In this document: positions 9,542 through 18,932 of the stretch, piece by piece
Layout: each line of letters opens with the position of its first letter
How positions within the stretch are numbered: position 1 is the stretch's first letter
Assembly (NCBI GenBank): GCA_947445035.1
Contig: CANFCK010000007.1
Location: 62,001-126,000, forward strand
Direction: 5' to 3'
DNA length: 64,000 nucleotides
DNA from: Deltaproteobacteria bacterium
GTDB taxonomy: Bacteria; Myxococcota_A; UBA796; SXON01
The notes under the pieces: model-generated
What the model was told of the DNA's origin: nothing
The model's input: the letters and a program-made list of their open reading frames with translations, nothing else
Databases searched by the model: none
Translations under genes and position numbers: made by a program

Positions 9542-11107
9542 CTATCTCGGCGGACGGCTAACACAAGCCCGCACCCAACTCGCGGGGCCGCCCATCGATT
9601 CCTCGACCAATCCGGCGCTCGCCGCGTTCTTCCCCGTGTCCACTCGGTCGACCACGGCTCCGGGCTCTTCAGCCATCATCAACGCCAAGATGCTGGCCGC
9701 CACCCGGTGGGGCAGCACCCGACAGGACACCGCGAGCTCCCCGAGGCGCCGACCCGCTCCCTCCCCGACAAACCAGCCCGCGCCGACCAGTCCATGATCG
9801 GCGAGCCGGTCGCGCACCCAAGCGACGTACACCCGAGCGCCTGGCGGGATGGCGGCGACGCCCGTGAGGCGAAGCTGGCTGGTGCGGAGGAGCAGCTCCT
9901 CCACCCTCGAGGCGTCGGCGTCCACTGCGGGCCTCACCTCTACGATCAGCTCGAGACCGTGTAGAAACCGGGTGAGCGCCGCCTCGCCGTTACCGGTCGC
10001 ATGGGCGACCGCGCCCCCACTTTTCCAGGAGGCGGAGCGCACGCGAGCCGCGTCGGACCGCGCCCAGGGAAAGAAGCCGGCTCCGGTCAGCAACGTCTCG
10101 CGAAAGCCGGCGACCTCGCCCGCCAGCACGCGCACGCCAGGAGCGTTGGCTTCGACCTCCGCCCGCTCCACCTCGTTGTCGTCCAGAAAGGCAAGGGTGC
10201 CCAACGCGACGCCGAGCCGCTGGGCGATGCGCCGACACGCCCCCGACTTGGTGCCGAATCCCACCTCTACCACATCGAAGCTGTCGAGGTCGCAGAGGTC
10301 CTCGCGCAGGTCGCGTCGGAGTCGGAACCGGGCGTGCACCAACGCCGGATCGTTACGACTGCACAAGGCCAGCGCGATTCCTCGCATTCGACACACCCGC
10401 AACGCGTCGTGCAGCCCCCGTGGCGCCTTCCAGAACGCCATATCGGAATCTACCGATGCTTCGGCCGCCCACGCCGGATTTCGGTCGGCGAAATCGCCCG
10501 CGGCGATCTCCCCATGCACGAGGGTGTCGTCCAGATCAACCACGATCACCTTGATGATCTGCCCGCGCCGGGCCGCCAGCCACGCGAGCACTGCGGCCGC
10601 CTCGACGTCGGCTGCATCGCCGGCGCCAAGTCGGCTCTCACCCAACTCACCCAGCTCCGGCTCGCCGTGCCCAACGCCGAAGCGGACAGCGTCCTGGAGG
10701 ATGCCGTGCCGGGCCCACAAGCCGGCGACATCGACCACCCGGTGCCCCAGAACCAGCGCTGCCGCCTCGCTCCACGCCGCAATCGTGTTTGGCCGCAAGC
10801 CCTCCAGCCCCGCCGAACCCAGGGGCGGCCAGCGCACTCCGCGGAGAACCAGGGGAAAGCGCTCCAGCGCCGGAAGCGCCGCCCGTGCCAAAATGACGCC
10901 GTCGGCCGGCGGTACGATGCCGCGAAGCGCCGCGTTCCAGCTCGCGCGCATCCAGTCCCGGTCGAAGAGATCGGCGTACACCAGCTCCGGGGAGAGCGCC
11001 GCGATCGCGGAAGGGTCTGTCGTGGGCAGCACGGCCACCGCCTCCCCCGCCCGGCGGAGCGCGTCCGCGAGGCGCTCCAGGCCGCAGCGCCCGACCAGCA
11101 CGATCAT
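9542..11107 (-). CDS. FkbH-like HAD-superfamily (IIIC) protein with GNAT-like C-terminus
   Basis: VIVVDLDDTLVHGEI, LCSRNDP, FLDDNEVERAEVEANAPGVRVL typical of FkbH; ATG 11107 overlaps upstream stop. Confidence 0.8.
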   Translation of the reverse strand: MIVLVGRCGLERLADALRRAGEAVAVLPTTDPSAIAALSPELVYADLFDRDWMRASWNAALRGIVPPADGVILARAALPALERFPLVLRGVRWPPLGSAGLEGLRPNTIAAWSEAAALVLGHRVVDVAGLWARHGILQDAVRFGVGHGEPELGELGESRLGAGDAADVEAAAVLAWLAARRGQIIKVIVVDLDDTLVHGEIAAGDFADRNPAWAAEASVDSDMAFWKAPRGLHDALRVCRMRGIALALCSRNDPALVHARFRLRRDLREDLCDLDSFDVVEVGFGTKSGACRRIAQRLGVALGTLAFLDDNEVERAEVEANAPGVRVLAGEVAGFRETLLTGAGFFPWARSDAARVRSASWKSGGAVAHATGNGEAALTRFLHGLELIVEVRPAVDADASRVEELLLRTSQLRLTGVAAIPPGARVYVAWVRDRLADHGLVGAGWFVGEGAGRRLGELAVSCRVLPHRVAASILALMMAEEPGAVVDRVDTGKNAASAGLVEESMGGPASWVRACVSRPPR

Positions 11108-11988
11108 CCCAACCACCAACCCGAGAGCGTCCACCGGGGGCGGGTCGGCGGCTCGACCGCGTGCCAGGTGTCGGCCGTCGGGGCGAAGACCAGCACGTCG
11201 CCCAGGTGGGGCAACCAGCGCGAGCGCACCCGAAGCCCGTCGGGACCCGGCTCGCCGAACGCGACGGCACCGCCGTCGGCCGCGGTCCAGCCAGCGTTGA
11301 GTCCCACCACCAACGTCGCTGCGTACCGGGCGCCGTCGGGATGCGCCGCCATTCGCTGACCGGGCGCCAACGACCAGGCGTTTAGCGTCAGGCCGAGATT
11401 GAGCGCGCGCCCCAGCGCCGCACCGAACGCCGCTCGCGCCTCGGGGGCGTCGAACAACGCGCGGACCGCCGCGAGCGCGCCGCCGATGGCGTCGTCGACG
11501 ACGGCGCGACTCCCGCTGACGATGGGCGTCTCCATCGGCGAAAGTGGCAGGTGGTTGGCCTGGACCGCAGCGGCCGTCGCAAGCGCGCCGGGGACCAGTC
11601 CGGACAAAGAAAGCGCCCCGCCCCCGGAACGGGCGGTCTCGATCAGGCGACGCCACCGTTCCGTGTCCTTCCACGCATCCGCCCAGCCGAGGGTGGCGAC
11701 CCCCGCCGCGATCGTCGCACAATCGACAGCGTCGTCGACGCGCGGCGCGACCGGCTCCGGCCGCAGACGGGCGTACCAGGCGGCGCGGCGGAGGGCGTCG
11801 GCCTCCGGGCAGGCACGCAGGTAGGCGGCATCCAGCTCTGCAATCGCGACAGGATCGGCCTCATCGAGCGATTCTACCGTTCTTGCATCCAGACGAATCA
11901 GCCGCTCGAAAAGCGGGTCGAGCAGGTCGAGGCCGCCGTCGTCGCCAGGCTCGATCATCACCTCGGGGCGGAGGTTCCAGCGCGACAC
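11104..11988 (-). CDS. 2OG-Fe(II) oxygenase-like protein
   Basis: GTG 11988; C-terminal AHPDGARYAATLVVGLN...HLGDVLVFAPTADTWHAVEPPTRPRWTLSGWWLG shows an HxD...H...R arrangement. Confidence 0.6.
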   Translation of the reverse strand: MSRWNLRPEVMIEPGDDGGLDLLDPLFERLIRLDARTVESLDEADPVAIAELDAAYLRACPEADALRRAAWYARLRPEPVAPRVDDAVDCATIAAGVATLGWADAWKDTERWRRLIETARSGGGALSLSGLVPGALATAAAVQANHLPLSPMETPIVSGSRAVVDDAIGGALAAVRALFDAPEARAAFGAALGRALNLGLTLNAWSLAPGQRMAAHPDGARYAATLVVGLNAGWTAADGGAVAFGEPGPDGLRVRSRWLPHLGDVLVFAPTADTWHAVEPPTRPRWTLSGWWLG

Positions 11989-11998
11989 CCCCTCGCCG

Positions 11999-12850
11999 TC
12001 AGCGCCCGTTCCGCGCCGCCCACCCCGGATCCACCAGCTCGATCGACATCGGCATCGGCTCGTGGTCGGGATCGCAGCGGTACCCACGCAGGTCGGTGAT
12101 GCCCGCTTCGGCCAGGACCTCTTCGTCCAGCCACGCGCGGAATCGGGACTTTCGAGGGTCGCGGGCCAAGAGCGCCACGGTAGCGTCGGCGAGGATCGCG
12201 GGCGTGCGCCACTCGCGCGGCTCGCCCATCCCCAGGTTTTCCGTCGCCGCCGTGCGAATCCCAGTCACCGGCCAGAGCGCCGTCGCGGAGATGCCGTGGG
12301 CCTCCTCCTCGGCGTCGATCGCCATCGCCAGCGCGGTCATCCCCCACTTCGAGACGAGGTACGGCGCCTTGCCGTGCAGCGCCGCCATCACGATGGGCGG
12401 CGACATCATCAAAACGTGGCCACCGCCTCGCGCGCGGAGATGGGGCAGCGCGGCCCGACTCACCGCGAACGCCGCGCGCATGTTGACCCCGAAGACCAGA
12501 TCGAAGCGCTTGATCGACCAGTCGGCGACCGGACCCCAATGAATCGCGCCCGCGTTGTTGACCAGGATGTCGAGCCCGCCGAAGCGCTCGACCGCCTGTT
12601 GGACAACGTGATCGCACCCCTCCGAGTCCCGCGCGTCGAAGGCCACCACGTGCGCTTCACCGCCGGCCGCCTCGACATCCCGGGCGCAGTCGAGCAAGGT
12701 CCCCGGAAGGCGAGGATCCGGCGCGATCGTCTTGGCCGCGAGCACCAGTTTGCAGCCTTGGCGGGCCAACGCGACGGCGCACGCTGCGCCCACCCCACGA
12801 CTGGCCCCGGTGATGAGCACCACTTTGTCTTTGAGCGACCACATCCGCAC
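11999..12850 (-). CDS. SDR family oxidoreductase (HSDL2-like)
   Basis: LKDKVVLITGASRGVGAACAVALARQG...NNAGAIHWGPV...YLVSKWGMTALA. Confidence 0.85.
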   Translation of the reverse strand: MRMWSLKDKVVLITGASRGVGAACAVALARQGCKLVLAAKTIAPDPRLPGTLLDCARDVEAAGGEAHVVAFDARDSEGCDHVVQQAVERFGGLDILVNNAGAIHWGPVADWSIKRFDLVFGVNMRAAFAVSRAALPHLRARGGGHVLMMSPPIVMAALHGKAPYLVSKWGMTALAMAIDAEEEAHGISATALWPVTGIRTAATENLGMGEPREWRTPAILADATVALLARDPRKSRFRAWLDEEVLAEAGITDLRGYRCDPDHEPMPMSIELVDPGWAARNGR

Positions 12851-12969
12851 CTTCCATCCCTCCTGATATTCCGGCGCCGTTGCCGGCGCGCGGGGCGTCC
12901 TACAAACCCATTACGCCGCGAAGCCCAGCCTCTACCTCCCCAAGCCGCTCACGATGATAAACGTCGACG

Positions 12970-14742
12970 GTGAGCCTCCTCCTTCCGCTCGCGGCCATCG
13001 CGCTCGCCGCGATCACCCAGGCCAGCCCGTTGCGGGAGGTGTGGCAGGCGCTCTTCGGCATCCCGGCGCTCTACTTTGCGCCCGGCTTCGCGCTGGCGAT
13101 CGCCGCCAATCGACGGGCGGGCAGGGCGGAGCCCGACGTGATCCGCGTGCTGTTCGAAACCTTCTGGTGGAGCCTCCCTGCCACGATCGTAGGCTGGGGG
13201 CTGGCGCGAACGGTGGAGGTCGCCGGGTGGCCCCAGCTCGCGGTCTCCTTGCTGTCTGCGCTGGTCGGCGCCTGGCTGGCGCGCAAGGATGCCGGTGGCC
13301 CCTGGCTGCCTCCCGCGCGCCAGGCGTTCGGCGCCACGATGGCGCTCGGGCTCCTCGCGGCGTGGTTTGCACGCTCGGCCGGGGATGTGGCGCGGCCGCT
13401 CGACCGCTATTGGTACCTCGCGGACGCCGCAGAGCGGCTGCCGGAAAACGGGAGGGCCCCGTTGGCAGAGGGCGCCTGGCGCGAGGCGGTGGCGATTGGT
13501 GACCCCACCGACGGCGTGCTGCGACTGCGCCCTGGCGGCGGAAAGACCCGGCTCGTGGGGCCGACCGACGGCCCGTTCATCATCGCGATGCACGCGTTTC
13601 CTGGCGCGCGGCTCAAAGGGCTCGGCAAGAAGCGGCTCACGGTCGAGCTGTCCCCCACCGAGGACCCGGCAGAAGGACCGGTCTGGCGGTACCGCGGGCA
13701 AGGCGTGGCCGCGACCTGGGTGGACCAGCTTGGCGAGGGGGAGTCGATCCTGCTCAACGCCGGCGAGCCGGAGAGCACCACCCTCTACGTCGTCGCGTCG
13801 CAAGCAGGCTTGTGGACGCTCGACGGTACTGGAGAGCTCCCGTTCCGCCACTACTACCAGCTCCTCAACATGGTCGAGCAGCTGCGCTGGGCCGACGAGC
13901 GCTGGGTCACCGACGTTCAGCCGCCCTTGTGGACCTGGGTGATGGGGCCGGCGATTGTCCTGACCCATGGGGGCCAGCCGACCGCGAACGTGCTCCTCCT
14001 GGTGGTGCTCGCAGTCGGCGCACTCGGAGGGCTGCTCTTCCTGCGTCGCTACGCGGCTGACGCCCCGATCGTGGCGTGGGCCCTGCCAGGAGCAGCGGCC
14101 GTGGTGGTGGGGAAGCTGGTGCTCGAGCCCGGCAGCGCTGGGATGCCGGACACCCTCTATGGGGTGGCGATCGTGGCGGGGCTGACCAGCCGCGCTCCGC
14201 TCTTCGGGCTGGCCGCGCAGCTCCTACGGTACCCCGGCGCCGCTGTGGTGCTGATGGGAGCGCTCTTTCAGAAGGATCGCACCCAGGCCCGCCGACTCGT
14301 CCAGGTCGTGTTCCTGGCGATCCTGGCCTTCGGGTTGGGCGGCTATGCGACTGGCGCGCTCGACGGGTGGCTGGCCACGGTGGCCTGGGAGTCTGGCCCC
14401 GAGCACTGGCACGGGGAGTTCGCTCCCACCGCGCTACTCAGCCGTATCCCGGCGTTCTATTGGGGCTGGTTGTGGTACGGCGGGTTCACCCCTCTGCTCG
14501 CGGCGCTGACCTGGCCGCTGGGAACTCGCGTCGCCCTCGGCACCGCCCTGACCTACTCGCTGCTTTTGTGCACCATCGACCATTCGCCGACGCACTACTT
14601 CGTGCCGCTGGTGCTCTTGTCGTCGCTGGCGTGCGCGTGCACCGCCGCGGCGCTCACCCGGCGCTGGACGGGAAACCTCGTGGCGGCGGCGGGTGTCCTG
14701 GGACTCGTGCACTTCTGGTGGGCCGGAGACATCCTCGGCTGA
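12970..14742 (+). CDS. Polytopic membrane protein, unknown function
   Basis: GTG start; many hydrophobic segments (N-terminal LLLPLAAIALAAITQ; several after residue ~330). Confidence 0.65.
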   Translation: MSLLLPLAAIALAAITQASPLREVWQALFGIPALYFAPGFALAIAANRRAGRAEPDVIRVLFETFWWSLPATIVGWGLARTVEVAGWPQLAVSLLSALVGAWLARKDAGGPWLPPARQAFGATMALGLLAAWFARSAGDVARPLDRYWYLADAAERLPENGRAPLAEGAWREAVAIGDPTDGVLRLRPGGGKTRLVGPTDGPFIIAMHAFPGARLKGLGKKRLTVELSPTEDPAEGPVWRYRGQGVAATWVDQLGEGESILLNAGEPESTTLYVVASQAGLWTLDGTGELPFRHYYQLLNMVEQLRWADERWVTDVQPPLWTWVMGPAIVLTHGGQPTANVLLLVVLAVGALGGLLFLRRYAADAPIVAWALPGAAAVVVGKLVLEPGSAGMPDTLYGVAIVAGLTSRAPLFGLAAQLLRYPGAAVVLMGALFQKDRTQARRLVQVVFLAILAFGLGGYATGALDGWLATVAWESGPEHWHGEFAPTALLSRIPAFYWGWLWYGGFTPLLAALTWPLGTRVALGTALTYSLLLCTIDHSPTHYFVPLVLLSSLACACTAAALTRRWTGNLVAAAGVLGLVHFWWAGDILG

Positions 14743-14760
14743 ATGCGGTAGACTTTCCCG

Positions 14761-14943
14761 ATGTCCGACGATCAGCCCGAGCTCCCTGCTGGCAACCGCG
14801 GCCTGCTCCGCGAGTTCTGGTACTTCCTGGTGCACGAAAAAGCTTGGTGGATGACCCCGATCATCCTGGTTTTGTTGGCGATGGTGGCCTTCATCCTCTT
14901 TGCCGAGGCGGCGCCGGTCTTGCCGTTTATCTATACGCTCTGA
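14761..14943 (+). CDS. DUF5989-like small membrane protein
   Basis: 60 aa, single TM: LLREFWYFLVHEKAWWMTPIILVLLAMVAFILFAEAAPVLPFIYTL. Confidence 0.75.
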   Translation: MSDDQPELPAGNRGLLREFWYFLVHEKAWWMTPIILVLLAMVAFILFAEAAPVLPFIYTL

Positions 14944-15082
14944 GCGGGACGGCGACGGCCCGACGTCGGGCGATGCCGACTCGGTCCTGGGTGGAAAACA
15001 GCCATTCCCGCCGCTCACGGCGGGCGCCGCCGCCTCCCGGCGGCTCGAGGGGATCGGTGATCGGACCACCCCAGCCCGACCG

Positions 15083-15160
15083 GAGGTGACCAAGGGAGCC
15101 GCCGGCGCGGGGGGCGGCGGCGGGGTCGCCCCCTCCCCGCGCGCCGCGACCGGTCACCTC
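15083..15160. repeat. Nested inverted repeat / strong hairpin
   Basis: GAGGTGACC 15083-15091 pairs with GGTCACCTC 15152-15160; inner GCGCGGGG 15105-15112 with CCCCGCGC 15135-15142; innermost GGGG/CCCC. Confidence 0.6.
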
Positions 15161-15220
15161 GGCCAACACCGCCACCGACCCGCCCGAGGATCGCACCTGC
15201 GTCACCCGCACCACTGACGA

Positions 15221-15286
15221 CGCGGCAGCGATCGAGCGAAGGGCTCCGCCCGCAGCGAGAGCGCGGCGCCCGCAAGGGCGGCCGCC
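15221..15286. repeat. Dispersed REP-like repeat, copy 1
   Basis: 66 nt, 7 mismatches by eye to 45853-45918; contains GGGC-tcc-GCCC and CGCCC-gcaa-GGGCG stems. Confidence 0.8.
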
Positions 15287-15304
15287 AACCCGACCCGAAC
15301 GACC

Positions 15305-16048
15305 CTATCCCCCGTAAACCCGCCCCAAATGGTGCAAGGTCTGCTTCTTCCACCAGCTCCAGTGGTGGGCACTGTCGCGACCCCAGATGTCGCGGTCGTG
15401 AGGGATTCCCTTCTGCCGGAACAGCTCGCACAGGGCGATCGTCTCTTCGATGCAGCCTTCTTCCCATTGGCCGGTGCCACAGACCATCGTCAAGTGGGTG
15501 CGGCGGGTGCGATGGAGCGCCTCTCCGTCCAGGTTGGGCACAAACGCCAGCGGATTGTTGAAGTACACGTCGGGCGCGTTGTAGCCCTTGAGGAACTGGG
15601 TGATCTCGTAGCGCCCGCTCATGCACAGGGCGTGACCGAAGACCTCCGGATGGCGCAACGCGAAAAGCGCCGCGTAGAGCCCCCCGAGCGAGCAACCGAC
15701 CGTGCCAATCCGGACATCTGGCAACTTACAGTCGCGACGGATGAACGGAACCATCGTCTCGAGGATGAAGCGCTCGTAGCGCAGGTGGGTGGCAATCTTC
15801 TGGGCGCCGTCGCCGTCTTTGGTGAACGCCTCCGCGACGTTGGACTCAGGGCAGTACAACTTGATGCGACCTGCCTGCAACAGCGGCGCCAGCGTGTCGA
15901 TCATGCCCTCCTTCTGCCATTCGTGCGCGAAGCCGGCCGCGCTTGGGAAGACCATGACCGGCGCGCCCCACCAGCCGTACCGCCACATATGCACGTCGCG
16001 ACCCATCGCCGACGAAGGAATGCGCTCGTAGATGCCTTCCATGCTCAT
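15305..16048 (-). CDS. Esterase family protein (alpha/beta hydrolase, EsterD-like)
   Basis: MSMEGIYERIPSSAMGRDVHMWRYGWWGAPVMVFPSAAGFAHEW...IGTVGCSLGGLYAALFALRHPEVFG (nucleophile GCSLGG); start overlaps tdk stop. Confidence 0.75.
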   Translation of the reverse strand: MSMEGIYERIPSSAMGRDVHMWRYGWWGAPVMVFPSAAGFAHEWQKEGMIDTLAPLLQAGRIKLYCPESNVAEAFTKDGDGAQKIATHLRYERFILETMVPFIRRDCKLPDVRIGTVGCSLGGLYAALFALRHPEVFGHALCMSGRYEITQFLKGYNAPDVYFNNPLAFVPNLDGEALHRTRRTHLTMVCGTGQWEEGCIEETIALCELFRQKGIPHDRDIWGRDSAHHWSWWKKQTLHHLGRVYGG

Positions 16049-16659
16049 GACTCCGAGAGGTTTTCGCCGAGGCCGAGGCGCTCTTGCCGGGGAGTGAAGT
16101 TCAGCGGGTCCCAGCAACGCCGGCAGCGCGCTTCGTAGGCGTCGGTCTCACCCACGAGGAAGCGAGCGTCACGGTTCACGATGCGTTGGCTGCGATCGGC
16201 GGGATTGCCACAGACCATGCAGATCGCCAGGTTCTTGGTAATGTACTCGGACACCGCCAACAACTGGGGGAGCGGCTCGAAGGGGCGGCCCAGGTAGTCC
16301 ATGTCCAACCCGGCGACGACCACGCGCACGCCGCCGTTGGCCAACGTCTCCACAATTTCCACGAGGTCCGGGCCGAGAAATTGGGCCTCGTCGATCCCGA
16401 CGACCTGGGCTTCGCCCACCAGACCAGGGATGTCGGTGGCACGTTCGATCTGGAAGCTGCGCATCCGCATGCCGGAGTGCGAGCCGACGCTGTCCTCGGC
16501 ATAGCGTGCGTCGAGTCCCGGTTTGAACACCACCACACGCTGCCGCGCATACTGTGCGCGGCGCAAGCGGCGGATCAGCTCTTCGGTCTTGCCGGAAAAC
16601 ATACAGCCGGTGATGACTTCGATCCATCCGACGCCGGTGGGCTGAAGTGAGGGAGTCAT
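16045..16659 (-). CDS. tdk: Thymidine kinase
   Basis: IEVITGCMFSGKTEELIRRLRRAQYARQRVVVFKPGLDARY; VVGIDEAQFLGPDLVE; CMVCGNPA...C..C zinc motif. Confidence 0.93.
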   Translation of the reverse strand: MTPSLQPTGVGWIEVITGCMFSGKTEELIRRLRRAQYARQRVVVFKPGLDARYAEDSVGSHSGMRMRSFQIERATDIPGLVGEAQVVGIDEAQFLGPDLVEIVETLANGGVRVVVAGLDMDYLGRPFEPLPQLLAVSEYITKNLAICMVCGNPADRSQRIVNRDARFLVGETDAYEARCRRCWDPLNFTPRQERLGLGENLSES

Positions 16660-17741
16660 CCGAGCGGTAGCGCCTCGCCGTCCCCCACATACCAGCGCAT
16701 GGTCGGCGGCGCTGCGCCCGGCACCGCGCCGAACGCACGAATTCCAACGTCGGCCGGCGCGAGCCCGACGCGGGCCCAGGCGTTGAGCAGCGCCTGCGCC
16801 CGGAATTCCAGCGGCCGCGTCGGCTCACGGTCGACGACCAGGAGCCCTGAAAAGCCGTCGTAGAGCGGATCGCGGAAGGCGCACGGCCCCGGGAGGCCGC
16901 CGAACTCGCAGGTGCTGCCGGAGTCGTCACTTTGGGTGATCGTCGGCCGGCCGTACAGGAAATCGCGGAGGTAGCCGGGGTTGATGGACCAGGGTTGGTC
17001 GGACACCGCCGCGACCAGCAGCGGAAGCGACGACTCGGGCGACGACACATGGCGATCGAGCTCACGAACCACGCGCCGCTCCAGCACTTCCATCGCTCGG
17101 TGTGCCACGAAGGGCCCGAGCGCGAACGCCAGCGGGGACTGGCCGCCGCGGGTCTTTTCCCCGGTGAGGCAGAACTCCAGGGAGATGCGTTCGTCTTCGA
17201 AGGCGGCGTACCGCCCCTCCCACTGCCCCGTCCCGACCTGCGCCAACCACGACTCCAGCGCGCGACGCACCGGCTCGGGATCGACGTCGTGGGGAGGCCA
17301 GCGGCGGATGAGCACGACGAAACGATGGCGCGCCGCGACGCGCGAGAGCGCCTCAATCATCCGGCGCAGGGTCTGCGCGTCCCCGCCAGGGCGGGTCTGA
17401 TGGAGGAAAGAAACGACCGCCAGCACGAACACCGCGCCATCCGGGCGGACCACTGTCAGCCGCGCACCGACGGGCTGGATAGCGCGCAAAGTCCAGCCCT
17501 GGCGGACAAGGAGCGACAGGCTGACGGCCTCCGCAAATCCCTGAAAGAACTTGCGGTTGTCGACCGAGCTCAGCAGGTCCTGGGCACGCGCGGCGAAGGG
17601 CTCCCCGATTCGCTGCACCATCCCCCGCACCGCGTTCCTGACGGGCTCACCATCGCCATCGCACAACTGTTTGAGATAGCTGTGATCTGCTCCTGGAAGG
17701 CGGCGGATTTCAGAGATGCTGCGCTCGGACCAGAGGGCCAT
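16656..17741 (-). CDS. Hypothetical protein
   Basis: 361 aa ORF, ATGA coupled to tdk; no family recognised. Confidence 0.6.
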   Translation of the reverse strand: MALWSERSISEIRRLPGADHSYLKQLCDGDGEPVRNAVRGMVQRIGEPFAARAQDLLSSVDNRKFFQGFAEAVSLSLLVRQGWTLRAIQPVGARLTVVRPDGAVFVLAVVSFLHQTRPGGDAQTLRRMIEALSRVAARHRFVVLIRRWPPHDVDPEPVRRALESWLAQVGTGQWEGRYAAFEDERISLEFCLTGEKTRGGQSPLAFALGPFVAHRAMEVLERRVVRELDRHVSSPESSLPLLVAAVSDQPWSINPGYLRDFLYGRPTITQSDDSGSTCEFGGLPGPCAFRDPLYDGFSGLLVVDREPTRPLEFRAQALLNAWARVGLAPADVGIRAFGAVPGAAPPTMRWYVGDGEALPLG

Positions 17742-17798
17742 GCGGGGGTCTACCCAGGGCGGCGCCGGCAGCTAATCGACCGGCGCTTGCGGCGCAAC

Positions 17799-18932
17799 TC
17801 AAAAGGAGTCGTCGTCTGCCGAATCCAAGCCCGAGCTGTACGTCTCCACGGCGTACACGGTTGCGGCGCGGGAGTCGAGCTCCGCGGCGCGCCACGTGGT
17901 CGCGACCGCGAGCGGGCTGACCCAGGCGTAGCGAGGGATGTCCTCGCCCAGCCACCATTGCACCAGCGCACGCGACGCCGCGAGCGAGGTGCTGCCTGCG
18001 TCATCGAGGTTGGACCGGTCCACGACCGAGAGGCGGATCTGGCCGGCGCCGGCGGGGGTGTAGAGCATCACCACCTCCGGACCCGGACCCGCGGCCGCCG
18101 TGCGCACCATCTCCGCCGTGAAGTCCGACGTGGCCCGAACGGGATGGTGCGGCTGGTCGGCCCACAGGTGCATTCGTTGGTTCGGACCGGTCGCATCGGC
18201 ATCGCGCTCGGGTGCGGTCAGGTGCAGGTCCAGATCCAACGCGCTGGCCCACCACACGGAGGCGAGCAGCCGTCCCGGCGCCTGAAGCGGCGCGATCGTG
18301 GCGACCACTTCCTCCGCAAATGCGGTCGTCAGTACGGGGAAACGTGTCCCCGCCCAGGTGCCGGTGGGCGCCACGTAGACCGTGTACAGCCCGGCCAGGG
18401 GCACCGAGGCCGAAAAGCTTCCGTCCGAGCCGGTCTCGAAGCTGGCATCCGGGGCGGCACCCACCGGTGCGTCCCAGCCGCGCTGGACGACGCCGAAAAG
18501 TCCCCCGACCGCATCGCCTCCCGGATCCACGATCCTCCCTGAAACACTGACGGCATCGGACTTGACGTCCAGACGTATACAGGCGACGTCACGACGCTGC
18601 GTATCCCAGGTCTGGTTGGGACCGCCGCGCAGGGTCGCGGTCTCCACATTGACGAAGTTGACCACGAAGCTGGCCAACCCCGCCTCATGGGTGTCGGTTC
18701 GCGCCACCACGGACAAGACGTTGCCCTCGCGCTCGGTCGCGAGCACCGGCCAGGTCCAGCCGCCCTCGTCATCCGCCGTCGTCTGCCCAATCACCGCCCC
18801 GGTGTCCCCGAGGAAGTCGAGCTCCGCACCCGAAAGCGCAAGACCCTCGCCGTCGGCGACGCTGCCGACGATCCCGACGACGAACCCTTCTCCGCCCGCG
18901 GGCGCGCAGCCGCCCAGAAGGACGAGCCACAT
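17799..18932 (-). CDS. Lipoprotein with carboxypeptidase-regulatory-like domains
   Basis: MWLVLLGGCAPAGGEG lipobox; VVGIVGSVADGEGLALSGAELDFLGDTGAVIGQTTADDEGGWTWP; TGATG coupling to upstream protease. Confidence 0.6.
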   Translation of the reverse strand: MWLVLLGGCAPAGGEGFVVGIVGSVADGEGLALSGAELDFLGDTGAVIGQTTADDEGGWTWPVLATEREGNVLSVVARTDTHEAGLASFVVNFVNVETATLRGGPNQTWDTQRRDVACIRLDVKSDAVSVSGRIVDPGGDAVGGLFGVVQRGWDAPVGAAPDASFETGSDGSFSASVPLAGLYTVYVAPTGTWAGTRFPVLTTAFAEEVVATIAPLQAPGRLLASVWWASALDLDLHLTAPERDADATGPNQRMHLWADQPHHPVRATSDFTAEMVRTAAAGPGPEVVMLYTPAGAGQIRLSVVDRSNLDDAGSTSLAASRALVQWWLGEDIPRYAWVSPLAVATTWRAAELDSRAATVYAVETYSSGLDSADDDSF

